DNA from: Flavobacteriales bacterium UBA5081
Lineage (GTDB): Bacteria; Bacteroidota; Bacteroidia; Flavobacteriales_E; Vicingaceae
Reading direction: 5' to 3'
Length of the DNA stretch: 64,000 nt
Assembly (NCBI GenBank): GCA_002415785.1
Contig: DIAJ01000033.1
Location: 289,657 to 353,656, forward strand
Positions 45,086-52,826 of the stretch are shown here, one piece after another. The notes below the pieces were generated by a model. The model ran no database searches. It was not told the origin of the DNA and saw only the letters and a program-made list of their open reading frames with translations. Position 1 is the stretch's first letter. The number at the start of each line of letters is the position of its first letter. The position numbers and the translations under genes are program-made.

Positions 45086-48019
45086 CTAGTATCCAAACAC
45101 CTCTTCCAAGGTCAACTCTTTTACCGGACCGTATTGTTCCAATACATCAAAATTTAATTTATCCTTATCGCCAATTAAAACAATATCATACTGTCCTCCT
45201 TTTACATATTCTTGATGAAATGCTTTAAGGTCTTCCATTTTAAGACTTGGAATCGCCTCGTAAATATTTTTTCGAATATCATAATTCAAACCTCTTTTTA
45301 AAGCAGTTTCGTAGTTCCAAAGTTTAGAAGTTTTAGTAATTCTTTGAGTTCTTATTTGCTCCAAAGCTGCTTTTTTAGCCAACTCAAAACTCTTCTCCGA
45401 CTCAGGCATATTGTTTAGTAAATCTGTCATACCTGCCATGGCTTCTTCTAATTTGTCGGCTTGAGTGCCAATGTAAGCCATTACATAATGCGCTTTTGAA
45501 GAGTCTGCCGGTGAGCTAAATGTTGAATAAACTGAATAAGCCAAAGCTTTGGACTCTCTCATTTCTTGAAAAACAATTGACCCCATTCCTCCACCAAAAT
45601 ACTCATTGTAAATATCAGCTACCGCTGCAGTTTTTGGATTGTATTTCTCTTTCTTCGAAAGCAAAATAATTTCAGCCTGCTCCATATCATAGTCTACCCA
45701 ATAAACATTCGTAGCTTCCTGGCTTTGCTCGGCAAATTCTTTTCCATTTGTCGGTGTCATTAAGTCCTTGGGAGTTTGATGCATTTGACTTAACTTTTCA
45801 GTAATCTCATCAGCATTAAGCGGACCATAATATAACACTCGATGTTCGTAATTATTTAATGAAGTAATTATGTCAACTAACTCTTGTGGATTAGTAGAAT
45901 TTAATTCTTCTTCTGAAAGTATATTTTTAAATGGATTGTCAGCTCCATACTGAGCAAAACTATATAAACCTCCATATAAAATATTGCCTTTAGAAAGTTT
46001 ATCGTCAGCTCTTTGCTTCAGAATATCCTTTGTTAAATTACTCCAAGCTTCTTCATTTACTTGTGCATCTGAAAGCAAGTGCTCAAATAACTTTAAGCCT
46101 TCTTCAAAGTTTTCGTTTAAACCCGATAAGTAAACGTAAACTCTTTCATCACCGGCAGAAATAAAATAATCACAACCAATTTTATAAAACTCTTGTTTGA
46201 TTTCTGAAGGACTATACTTAGAAGTTCCCAAATAATCTAAATATTCCAAAGCTGTTCCAAGCTTCTTATTGTTATTGTTACCCATTTCAAATAAATAGTA
46301 CATGGTAAACAAATCATTATCGGTATTTTCTACACTTCTAACAGTAATCCCATTAGACAACTGATTTTCATTAACTTCATTTTCATAATCTAAAAATACC
46401 GGCTCAATAGGACTTGCTTTTTGTTCACTAATTTGAGTTAAAAATACAGAAGCGTCCTCTCTGTTTACATCAATTGGTGTGATTTGTGGTTTTTCAACAT
46501 TCTTTACTGTTGTGTCTTCGCCATTTCTCTTATAAACGATTACATAATTGTCCTTGTAATTCTTATTTACAAACTGAACGATATCTTCTTTGGTGTACTT
46601 TTCCAACTGCTTGATTTCGTTCACTTCATCCTCCCAGTCTTTTTGAACAATAAAAGCATCTACCATTTTGTCTGTTCTTGCCCAGTTACTTTCAAGTCTT
46701 TTGATTTCAGAAAGTTTCAAATCATTAATAACAGCATCCAACAACCAATCGGGAAAATTACCGGCTTTTAAGCTGTCAATTTGAGCTAAAATTAGATCAC
46801 GAACTTCTTCCAGTTCCTGCCCCTCCTTTGCTCTTCCATTAAACATGTGGGTAGAATAATCATCTAACACATAACTAAAAGCTCCTGCGCTTAATACCTT
46901 CTGTTTCTGATTTAAATTAAGATCAATTAACCCTGCGGTAGAATTTGAAAGAAGCATATCTGTTAAAGTAATAAGTTCTTCGTCTTTGCTTCCCTCGCCA
47001 TCAAAACGATATCCCATATACATAAACTCTGCATCAGGACCGTAAACTTCTCTTTCAACCACCTCTGTGATCGCTTCTTCTTTGGTTACCTCAAATTGGG
47101 GCACCTCTTTGGGCTCCATATATCCGAAGTTATTTCTAATTTGAGCAATTACAGAATCCGGATTAAAATCTCCGGACATACAAATAGCCATATTGTTAGG
47201 CACGTAGTAGTTGTTGTAATATTTTTTTATCTCTTTTAAAGAAGGATTCTTCAAATGCTCAATAGTCCCAATGGTTGTTTGTTGACCATACTGATGATTT
47301 GGGAAAAGTGCATCAAAAGTAGTAAACCAAGCTTTACTGTAATCGCTATCTAGAGTTCGGTTTTTCTCTTCGTAAACGGCCTCTAATTCTGTATGAAATA
47401 ATCGGAACTGTGGATTTCTGAAACGCTCTGACTCAATTTGAAGCCACTTATCAATTTGGTTAGATGGGATATCATTTACATAAACCGTTTGTTCAAAAGA
47501 AGTGTAAGCATTTGTTCCTTGTGCTCCTATACCTGAAACCATTTTGTCGTACTCATTGGCTATTGCATATTTTGAAGCAATTTGCGAAATACTGTCGATT
47601 TGAGCGTAAATCATTTTTCGTTGCTCATCTTCTCTAGTTCCTCTGTAAACCTCGTACAAACTGTCGATTTGATTTAGTAGTGGTTTTTCTTTTTCAAAAT
47701 CTAAAGTGCCGTATTTATCGGTACCTTTAAAAAGCATGTGCTCCAAATAGTGAGCTAAACCGGTAGCCGTAGCCGGATCATTTTTACTTCCAGCTCTAAC
47801 GGCAATTGCCGTGTTTATTCTCGGTTTTTCTTTGTTGACAGATAAGTAAACTTTTAAGCCGTTTTCTAAAGTATAGATTCGAGTGTTTGTTGGGTCATTA
47901 TCAACAGTTTCGTAATCTTTACTCTTGTTCTGAGTACTTTTTTCTTGCTTGTCGCAGCTTACAAAAATGCTGCTTACACCAATGGCAATAAGCAATAGAG
48001 AGACATTTAGTTTTTTCAT
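45086..48019 (-). CDS. M16-family (insulinase/pitrilysin) zinc metallopeptidase lipoprotein
   Basis: This 977-residue peptidase is anchored by a lipobox (FVSC, Cys22). The active-site motif HYLEH lies at residues 90-94 in GLAHYLEHMLFKGT, the inverted HxxEH zinc motif of the M16 family. The protein contains both N-terminal catalytic and C-terminal inactive-half M16 domains in one chain. It probably degrades peptides in the periplasm or at the outer membrane. Length matches single-chain pitrilysin relatives. The gene stands alone between icd and dnaX, with a terminator behind it. Confidence 0.9.
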   Translation of the reverse strand: MKKLNVSLLLIAIGVSSIFVSCDKQEKSTQNKSKDYETVDNDPTNTRIYTLENGLKVYLSVNKEKPRINTAIAVRAGSKNDPATATGLAHYLEHMLFKGTDKYGTLDFEKEKPLLNQIDSLYEVYRGTREDEQRKMIYAQIDSISQIASKYAIANEYDKMVSGIGAQGTNAYTSFEQTVYVNDIPSNQIDKWLQIESERFRNPQFRLFHTELEAVYEEKNRTLDSDYSKAWFTTFDALFPNHQYGQQTTIGTIEHLKNPSLKEIKKYYNNYYVPNNMAICMSGDFNPDSVIAQIRNNFGYMEPKEVPQFEVTKEEAITEVVEREVYGPDAEFMYMGYRFDGEGSKDEELITLTDMLLSNSTAGLIDLNLNQKQKVLSAGAFSYVLDDYSTHMFNGRAKEGQELEEVRDLILAQIDSLKAGNFPDWLLDAVINDLKLSEIKRLESNWARTDKMVDAFIVQKDWEDEVNEIKQLEKYTKEDIVQFVNKNYKDNYVIVYKRNGEDTTVKNVEKPQITPIDVNREDASVFLTQISEQKASPIEPVFLDYENEVNENQLSNGITVRSVENTDNDLFTMYYLFEMGNNNNKKLGTALEYLDYLGTSKYSPSEIKQEFYKIGCDYFISAGDERVYVYLSGLNENFEEGLKLFEHLLSDAQVNEEAWSNLTKDILKQRADDKLSKGNILYGGLYSFAQYGADNPFKNILSEEELNSTNPQELVDIITSLNNYEHRVLYYGPLNADEITEKLSQMHQTPKDLMTPTNGKEFAEQSQEATNVYWVDYDMEQAEIILLSKKEKYNPKTAAVADIYNEYFGGGMGSIVFQEMRESKALAYSVYSTFSSPADSSKAHYVMAYIGTQADKLEEAMAGMTDLLNNMPESEKSFELAKKAALEQIRTQRITKTSKLWNYETALKRGLNYDIRKNIYEAIPSLKMEDLKAFHQEYVKGGQYDIVLIGDKDKLNFDVLEQYGPVKELTLEEVFGY

Positions 48020-48118
48020 TATGGGTGGTATTAGGTTAAAATCAGGTAGCTAAGATAAACAAACTTTCTAATTGTCTGACAATACGAAAGATTTAGAATT
48101 AGTTAAAATTTTCACTAA

Positions 48119-49954
48119 TTAAAGAAACTCCAAATCTAAGGCTCTTCTCAAATCGAGCAAGGCAGGATTTTCTTCAGCTAGTTCGTTGAATTTTTCTTCA
48201 GCAGTATAGGCCTTTCTTAATTTGGGGTTTTTAATGATTTCAACCTCTAATTCTATGGCACCGTTTCTCAGCTTTTTTCTAAGATAATTGTGAATATCGG
48301 TTTTTTTAATGTTCAGTTCTTCTGCCTGACTTTTGTTATCCACCAATAGATGAATTTTAAAGTCTTCTTTAAGTTCTGCAGGGCGACCAATCATTGCAGA
48401 ATAAATAATAGTATTCCCCTCCTCATTGCTTTTTTTAATTCGCTGAGCTAATCCACTCCATACTTCGTTAAATTGCTCTTGTGTAAATGGTTCTCTTAAA
48501 TCAGACGTAAAAGCTTCTTGAGCCTCAGCCTGTTGCTTTGCCTTTTCTTCTTGTGTAAGCTGTTGAATAGATAAGGTAGAAGTTTTGGCTTTTTTCTCTT
48601 TAAGCTTTGCTAGTTTCTCAGCTCTACTTAATGCTTTTCCATTTGAGCTTGTTTCACTATTAGTTTGATTCGAAGATTCATTAGTTGGAACAGGAGCACT
48701 TTCATTAACTTCTACTTTGCTTTGAGAAGAGGTTAAAGTTTTATCAACACTAGTTTCAACTTTCTTTTTAGGAGTTGAAGTTGTTTTTTCTTCATTGCCT
48801 TCTTTAAAAGGAGGCGGTGGAATTATACTAGGCTTTTTTTTTTCGACCGTTTGCAGGTCGTTCGCTGTAATTGATGCCAATTGCATTAGACTAAGCTCAA
48901 CTAACAATCGCTGACTTTTGCTACTTTTATACTGAGTGTCGCATTGTCGACAAATATCCAATGCTTGCATTAAAAAAGAAAGATCAGTTTTCTTTGCCTG
49001 TTCAAAGTATTTTTCTTTAACGCTTTTACCCACTTCAAGTAAATTCACAGTTTTACCATCTAAGCAAACTAATAGATTCCTAAAGTGAGATGCTAGTCCA
49101 TTAATAAATAAATGACCGTCGAATCCTCTATTCAAAATATCGTCAAACAACAGTAATAAGTCAGCTATTTCATTAGCGAGAATAAAGTCAGTAGCTTTAA
49201 AGTAGTAATCGTAATCGAGTATATTAAGGTTGTCGATGACATTCTGATAAGTCATTTTATCACCGGAGAAACTCACAATTTGATCAAAAATCGACAGTGC
49301 ATCTCTCAGTGCACCTTCCGCTTTTTGGGCGATTATGTGTAAAGCTTCCTCTTCCGCATCAATTCCTTCTTTTTGAGCAATACCCAACAAGTGCTGAGCA
49401 ATATCATCTACTTTAATTCTGTTAAAATCAAAAATCTGACAGCGTGAGAGAATTGTAGGAATTATTTTGTGTTTCTCTGTCGTAGCTAAGATAAAAATGG
49501 CGTGAGCCGGAGGCTCTTCAAGTGTTTTCAAGAATGCGTTAAATGCCGCCGAAGAAAGCATGTGCACCTCATCAATAATATAAACTTTGTATTTTCCAAT
49601 TTGAGGGGCAAAGCGCACCTGATCAGTTAACTCGCGAATATTATCAACAGAGTTGTTGGAAGCAGCATCCAATTCATAAATATTCATGGATCTGCCGTCG
49701 TTGAATGATTTGCAAGAATCACATTCATTGCAGGCTTCAACATTATCCGTGCGATTAGAACAGTTAATAGTTTTTGCCAAGATTCGTGCACAAGTTGTTT
49801 TACCTACTCCTCTAGAACCACAAAACAAAAAAGCTTGTGCCAAGTGATTGGTCTTAATGGCGTTTTTTAAGGTATTGGTAATGGATTGCTGTCCTACAAC
49901 AGAATCGAAAGTTGTAGGGCGATACTTACGTGCTGAAACGACAAAATTTTCCAT
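48119..49954 (-). CDS. dnaX: DNA polymerase III subunits gamma and tau
   Basis: This 611-residue clamp-loader protein (from the start at 49954) drives loading of the beta clamp. The Walker A motif is GSRGVGKTT, followed by a four-cysteine zinc module in the first domain (CSNRTDNVEACNECDSC). Walker B is IIDEVHML and the sensor region LATTEKHKIIPTILSRCQ. After domain III (about residue 370) a Lys/Pro/Ser/Thr-rich linker leads to the C-terminal tau-specific domain. An A10G run at codons 371-374 lies exactly at the domain III/tau boundary (see findings). I reject the ATG at 50020 because the promoter -7 box at 49974-49981 lies inside that longer reading frame. Confidence 0.94.
   Translation of the reverse strand: MENFVVSARKYRPTTFDSVVGQQSITNTLKNAIKTNHLAQAFLFCGSRGVGKTTCARILAKTINCSNRTDNVEACNECDSCKSFNDGRSMNIYELDAASNNSVDNIRELTDQVRFAPQIGKYKVYIIDEVHMLSSAAFNAFLKTLEEPPAHAIFILATTEKHKIIPTILSRCQIFDFNRIKVDDIAQHLLGIAQKEGIDAEEEALHIIAQKAEGALRDALSIFDQIVSFSGDKMTYQNVIDNLNILDYDYYFKATDFILANEIADLLLLFDDILNRGFDGHLFINGLASHFRNLLVCLDGKTVNLLEVGKSVKEKYFEQAKKTDLSFLMQALDICRQCDTQYKSSKSQRLLVELSLMQLASITANDLQTVEKKKPSIIPPPPFKEGNEEKTTSTPKKKVETSVDKTLTSSQSKVEVNESAPVPTNESSNQTNSETSSNGKALSRAEKLAKLKEKKAKTSTLSIQQLTQEEKAKQQAEAQEAFTSDLREPFTQEQFNEVWSGLAQRIKKSNEEGNTIIYSAMIGRPAELKEDFKIHLLVDNKSQAEELNIKKTDIHNYLRKKLRNGAIELEVEIIKNPKLRKAYTAEEKFNELAEENPALLDLRRALDLEFL
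48827..48863 (-). promoter_or_regulatory. Candidate dnaX recoding (slippage/frameshift) site
   Basis: On the minus strand the frame reads GAA AAA AAA AAG CCT. It forms a run of ten A residues (48834-48843) followed by G. A CGACC/GGTCG stem with a 7-nt loop lies directly upstream. A -1 shift gives GCC TAG, so translation stops after one codon, and a +1 shift gives CTA GTA TAA. Both yield a gamma-like product of about 375 residues. Confidence 0.55.
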
Positions 49955-49973
49955 AGCTGTAATCGATGCCGCA

Positions 49974-50003
49974 CAAAGGTACACTTTCTTGATACGTTCA
50001 AAA
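49974..50003 (-). promoter_or_regulatory. Bacteroidota promoter for dnaX
   Basis: On the minus strand TACCTTTG (49974-49981) matches TAnnTTTG, and a TTTTG lies about 17-18 nt upstream as a -33 element. The start codon at 49954 is 19 nt past the box. Confidence 0.65.
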
Positions 50004-50212
50004 GTATTTTTTTTCAACAATGAAGATGTAGATCAAACTAAAGAATATTGAGCTTTTATACAAGCTATCTTTATGGTAATAAATAATTGATTATAGGTTG
50101 TGTAATTTATCGAACATGAATAATTTGCTCGTCTCTCAACTCCTCAAGTCAACTCTATAAATTGGTTACTTTTGCTAAAGTAGTTAGGATAAAAATATAT
50201 AGGCTTATATAC
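49982..50212. other. Intergenic region between dnaX and rpsF
   Basis: The whole stretch between dnaX (49954) and rpsF (50286) is about 331 bp. It holds the dnaX promoter at its left end and the rpsF promoter at its right end. In the middle I see AT-rich sequence without a convincing reading frame, tRNA fold or long repeat. Confidence 0.6.
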
Positions 50213-50242
50213 TTGTACTCATTAAAATAATTTGTATTTTTG
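50213..50242 (+). promoter_or_regulatory. Bacteroidota promoter for rpsF-rpsR-rplI
   Basis: TTG at 50213-50215, a 19-nt spacer and TATTTTTG at 50235-50242 match both consensus elements (-33 and -7). The ATG is 43 nt downstream of the box. Confidence 0.7.
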
Positions 50243-50285
50243 CCGCCCCAATTTTGGGATTATTTAATAACTAAAAAGTTTTACA
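50243..50285 (+). promoter_or_regulatory. rpsF leader with CCG and a small hairpin
   Basis: The leader starts with CCGCCCC and forms a short hairpin CCCAA/TTGGG (50247-50258). S6:S18 protein leaders contain an essential CCG next to a hairpin, so autoregulation by S6:S18 is possible. The match is short and only suggestive. Confidence 0.3.
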
Positions 50286-50639
50286 ATGATTAATCATTAT
50301 GAGACTGTTTTCATCGTAACTCCCGTTTTGTCTGCTGAACAGGCAAAGGAAACAGTCGAAAAGTTCAAGAAAATGCTTCAGGAAAATGAAGCTAAGATTG
50401 TGAATGAGGAACACTGGGGCTTGAAAAAGCTTGCTTATCCTATTCAGAAAAAGTCAACCGGTTTTTACCAATTATTCCAATACGAAGCAGAAGGCGATTT
50501 TATTGCCAAGTTGGAGTTGGCATTTAAGCGCGATGAGCGTATTATGCGATTCTTAACTGTGAAGTTAGACAAGCATGCTGTAGAGTATGCAAAAAAACGT
50601 ATTGAAAAAAGAAAGTCTTCAGCGAAAGCGGAGAAGTAA
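50286..50639 (+). CDS. rpsF: 30S ribosomal protein S6
   Basis: This 117-residue protein of the small subunit begins MINHYETVFIVTPVLSAEQA. It contains the S6 motifs EHWGLKKLAYPIQKKSTGFY and DERIMRFLTVKLDKH. It binds 16S rRNA with S18. It heads the operon rpsF-rpsR-rplI, with 21 nt to rpsR, and has a well-defined promoter. Confidence 0.97.
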   Translation: MINHYETVFIVTPVLSAEQAKETVEKFKKMLQENEAKIVNEEHWGLKKLAYPIQKKSTGFYQLFQYEAEGDFIAKLELAFKRDERIMRFLTVKLDKHAVEYAKKRIEKRKSSAKAEK

Positions 50640-50660
50640 AAATTTTAAAAAAGAGTAAAA

Positions 50661-50930
50661 ATGGCTGAAAATTCATCAGAAATCAGATACCTCAATCCAC
50701 CGGCGATTGACGTAAAGAAAGAAAAATATTGTCGCTTCAAAAAGAACAGAATTAAGTATATCGATTTTAAAGATCCTGACTTTTTGTTGCAGTTTGTTAA
50801 CGAACAAGGTAAATTGTTGCCTAGAAGAATTACCGGAACTTCTTTGAAGTATCAAAGAAAAGTATCTCAGGCAGTAAAACGTGCTCGTCACTTAGGTTTA
50901 ATGCCTTACGTGGCTGATTTGTTAAAATAA
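50661..50930 (+). CDS. rpsR: 30S ribosomal protein S18
   Basis: This 89-residue protein binds next to S6 on the 30S platform. It carries the S18 core IKYIDFKDPDFLLQFV, GKLLPRRITGTSLKYQRKV and KRARHLGLMPYV. It has one cysteine (YCRFKKNR), so it is probably not the full zinc-binding form. It is in frame with the operon and stops 12 nt before the rplI start. Confidence 0.97.
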   Translation: MAENSSEIRYLNPPAIDVKKEKYCRFKKNRIKYIDFKDPDFLLQFVNEQGKLLPRRITGTSLKYQRKVSQAVKRARHLGLMPYVADLLK

Positions 50931-50935
50931 GGAGG
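50929..50935 (+). promoter_or_regulatory. Canonical Shine-Dalgarno sequence for rplI
   Basis: AAGGAGG stands 7 nt before the rplI ATG at 50943. It begins inside the stop codon of rpsR and is the only full-strength Shine-Dalgarno I see at a gene start in the window. Confidence 0.75.
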
Positions 50936-50942
50936 AAGAGAA

Positions 50943-51392
50943 ATGGAAATTATACTTAAAGAAACAATCGAAAACTTGGGCATGAAAGACGAGTTAGTAG
51001 CCGTAAAGCCCGGATATGCAAGAAACTTTTTGATTCCTCAAGGAAAAGCAATCGCAGCTACAACTTCTGCACGTAAAGTGTGGGAAGAGAATTTGCGTCA
51101 GCGCAGCCACAAAGAAGCTAAATTGAAAGATGAAGCTTTGAAAACTGCCGAAGCCTTGAAAAACGAAAAAGTGGAAGTTGGAGCGAAAGTTGGTGAGTCA
51201 GGAACAAAGATTTTTGGTTCTGTAAACACTATTCAATTGGCAGATGCTATCAACAAAAAAGGTCACCAAGTAGACCGTAAGAACATTAAGATTCTTGGTT
51301 CTCAAATCAAAGAAGTGGGAACTTATCAAGCTGAAATCAGATTACACAAAGACGTTGATGTTACCATCGATTTTGAAGTAGTAGCTGAATAA
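50943..51392 (+). CDS. rplI: 50S ribosomal protein L9
   Basis: This 149-residue protein starts MEIILKETIENLGMKDELVAVKPGYARNF in continuous homology to L9, with the linker helix and a C-terminal domain (GTKIFGSVNTIQLADAINKKG). It binds 23S rRNA near the L1 stalk and affects translational fidelity. It is the last gene of the rpsF operon and is followed by a strong bidirectional terminator. Confidence 0.97.
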   Translation: MEIILKETIENLGMKDELVAVKPGYARNFLIPQGKAIAATTSARKVWEENLRQRSHKEAKLKDEALKTAEALKNEKVEVGAKVGESGTKIFGSVNTIQLADAINKKGHQVDRKNIKILGSQIKEVGTYQAEIRLHKDVDVTIDFEVVAE

Positions 51393-51412
51393 GTTTTAAA
51401 ATCTTATCACAT

Positions 51413-51445
51413 AAAAAAACCGCTTGAATTTCAAGCGGTTTTTTT
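51413..51445. terminator. Bidirectional intrinsic terminator
   Basis: CCGCTTGA / TCAAGCGG with a 3-nt loop is preceded by seven A residues and followed by seven T residues. It serves the rpsF operon (plus) and purB (minus). Confidence 0.9.
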
Positions 51446-51468
51446 ATTGCTGTATTGCTAATCTTCAT

Positions 51469-52821
51469 CTAAAACAATTGAATCCCCGTATAATTAAACG
51501 GAGTAATTTGTTTTAATTCCTTCTTAATTTCTTCGCTTACATTTAAGCCATCGATAAATTCTGCAATAGATTCGGCAGTGATTTTTTCGTTTTTACGAGT
51601 TAAATCTTTAAGTGCTTCATAAGGCTTCGGAAAGTTCTCTCTTCTCAAAACAGTTTGAATGGCTTCTGCTACAACTGCCCAATTATCCTCAAGATCAGAT
51701 TTAATTTTTGCTTCGTTAATCAAGAGTTTACCTAATCCTTTTTGCATGGATTTAATGGCCAATAAAGTATGCGCTATTGGAACTCCAATATTTCGCAAAA
51801 CAGTAGAATCTGTCAAGTCGCGCTGTAAACGACTAATGGGCAATTTAGCTGCTAAGTGCTCAAAAAGTGCATTGGCTATTCCTAAATTTCCTTCGGCATT
51901 TTCAAAATCAATAGGGTTTACTTTATGCGGCATGGCTGATGAACCCACTTCACCTTCTTTAATCTTTTGCTTGAAGTAATCCATAGAAATGTATGACCAA
52001 ATGTCTCTGTTAAAATCGGTCAAAATAGTATTTATGCGCTTCATGGCATCAAACAATCGAGCTAAGTTGTCATAGTGCTCCACCTGAGTAGTTGTTTGTG
52101 AACGAAACAAGCCTAATGTATCATTCACAAATTCATTGGCAAATTCTATCCAATCTACTTCAGGGTATGCAACATGATGTGCGTTAAAGTTACCTGTGGC
52201 TCCACCGAACTTAGCAGAAAAAGGAGTATCGATTAAGGCGTTGTACTGTTCTTTTAATCGCTCGGCATAAACCATAATCTCTTTACCTAAACGCGTTGGG
52301 GAAGCCGGCTGTCCGTGTGTGCGTGCCAACATCGGAATATCCTTCCATTCTATTGCAAAAGCATTTAGCTCAGAAATTACTTCATTCAATTCATTCAAAT
52401 ACACCTCTTCAACTGCATCACGCAATGATAGCGGAATGGCAGTATTGTTTATGTCCTGAGAAGTTAATCCAAAATGAATAAACTCCAGCTTTTCTTTTAA
52501 ATCTGTATTATCCAGTTTCTCTTTTATAAAGTATTCCACTGCTTTTACATCATGATTGGTCGTTTTTTCAATCTCCTTCACACGCAAAGCGTCTTTTTCC
52601 TCAAAGTTCACATAAATGTTTCTCAAGGCTTTTATTTGATCTTCGCTCACATCATTCAATTGAGCTAAAGGCAATTTGCACAAAGCAATGTAATACTCCA
52701 CTTCTACGCGAATGCGGTATTTAATTAAGGCAGCTTCAGAAAAGTACTGACTTAAGCTTTTTACTTTATCGTGATATCTTCCATCTATTGGAGAGATGGC
52801 ATGTAATGCTGAATGACTCAT
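51469..52821 (-). CDS. purB: Adenylosuccinate lyase
   Basis: This 450-residue lyase cleaves adenylosuccinate to AMP and also SAICAR to AICAR in purine synthesis. It belongs to the fumarase/aspartase superfamily, shown by the signature GSSAMPHKVNPIDFENAEG. It has an N-terminal region ALHAISPIDGRYHDKV and the ARTHGQPASPTRLGKE motif. It is the last gene of a minus-strand operon, 5 nt after the M3 peptidase gene. Confidence 0.96.
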   Translation of the reverse strand: MSHSALHAISPIDGRYHDKVKSLSQYFSEAALIKYRIRVEVEYYIALCKLPLAQLNDVSEDQIKALRNIYVNFEEKDALRVKEIEKTTNHDVKAVEYFIKEKLDNTDLKEKLEFIHFGLTSQDINNTAIPLSLRDAVEEVYLNELNEVISELNAFAIEWKDIPMLARTHGQPASPTRLGKEIMVYAERLKEQYNALIDTPFSAKFGGATGNFNAHHVAYPEVDWIEFANEFVNDTLGLFRSQTTTQVEHYDNLARLFDAMKRINTILTDFNRDIWSYISMDYFKQKIKEGEVGSSAMPHKVNPIDFENAEGNLGIANALFEHLAAKLPISRLQRDLTDSTVLRNIGVPIAHTLLAIKSMQKGLGKLLINEAKIKSDLEDNWAVVAEAIQTVLRRENFPKPYEALKDLTRKNEKITAESIAEFIDGLNVSEEIKKELKQITPFNYTGIQLF

Positions 52822-52826
52822 TATTT

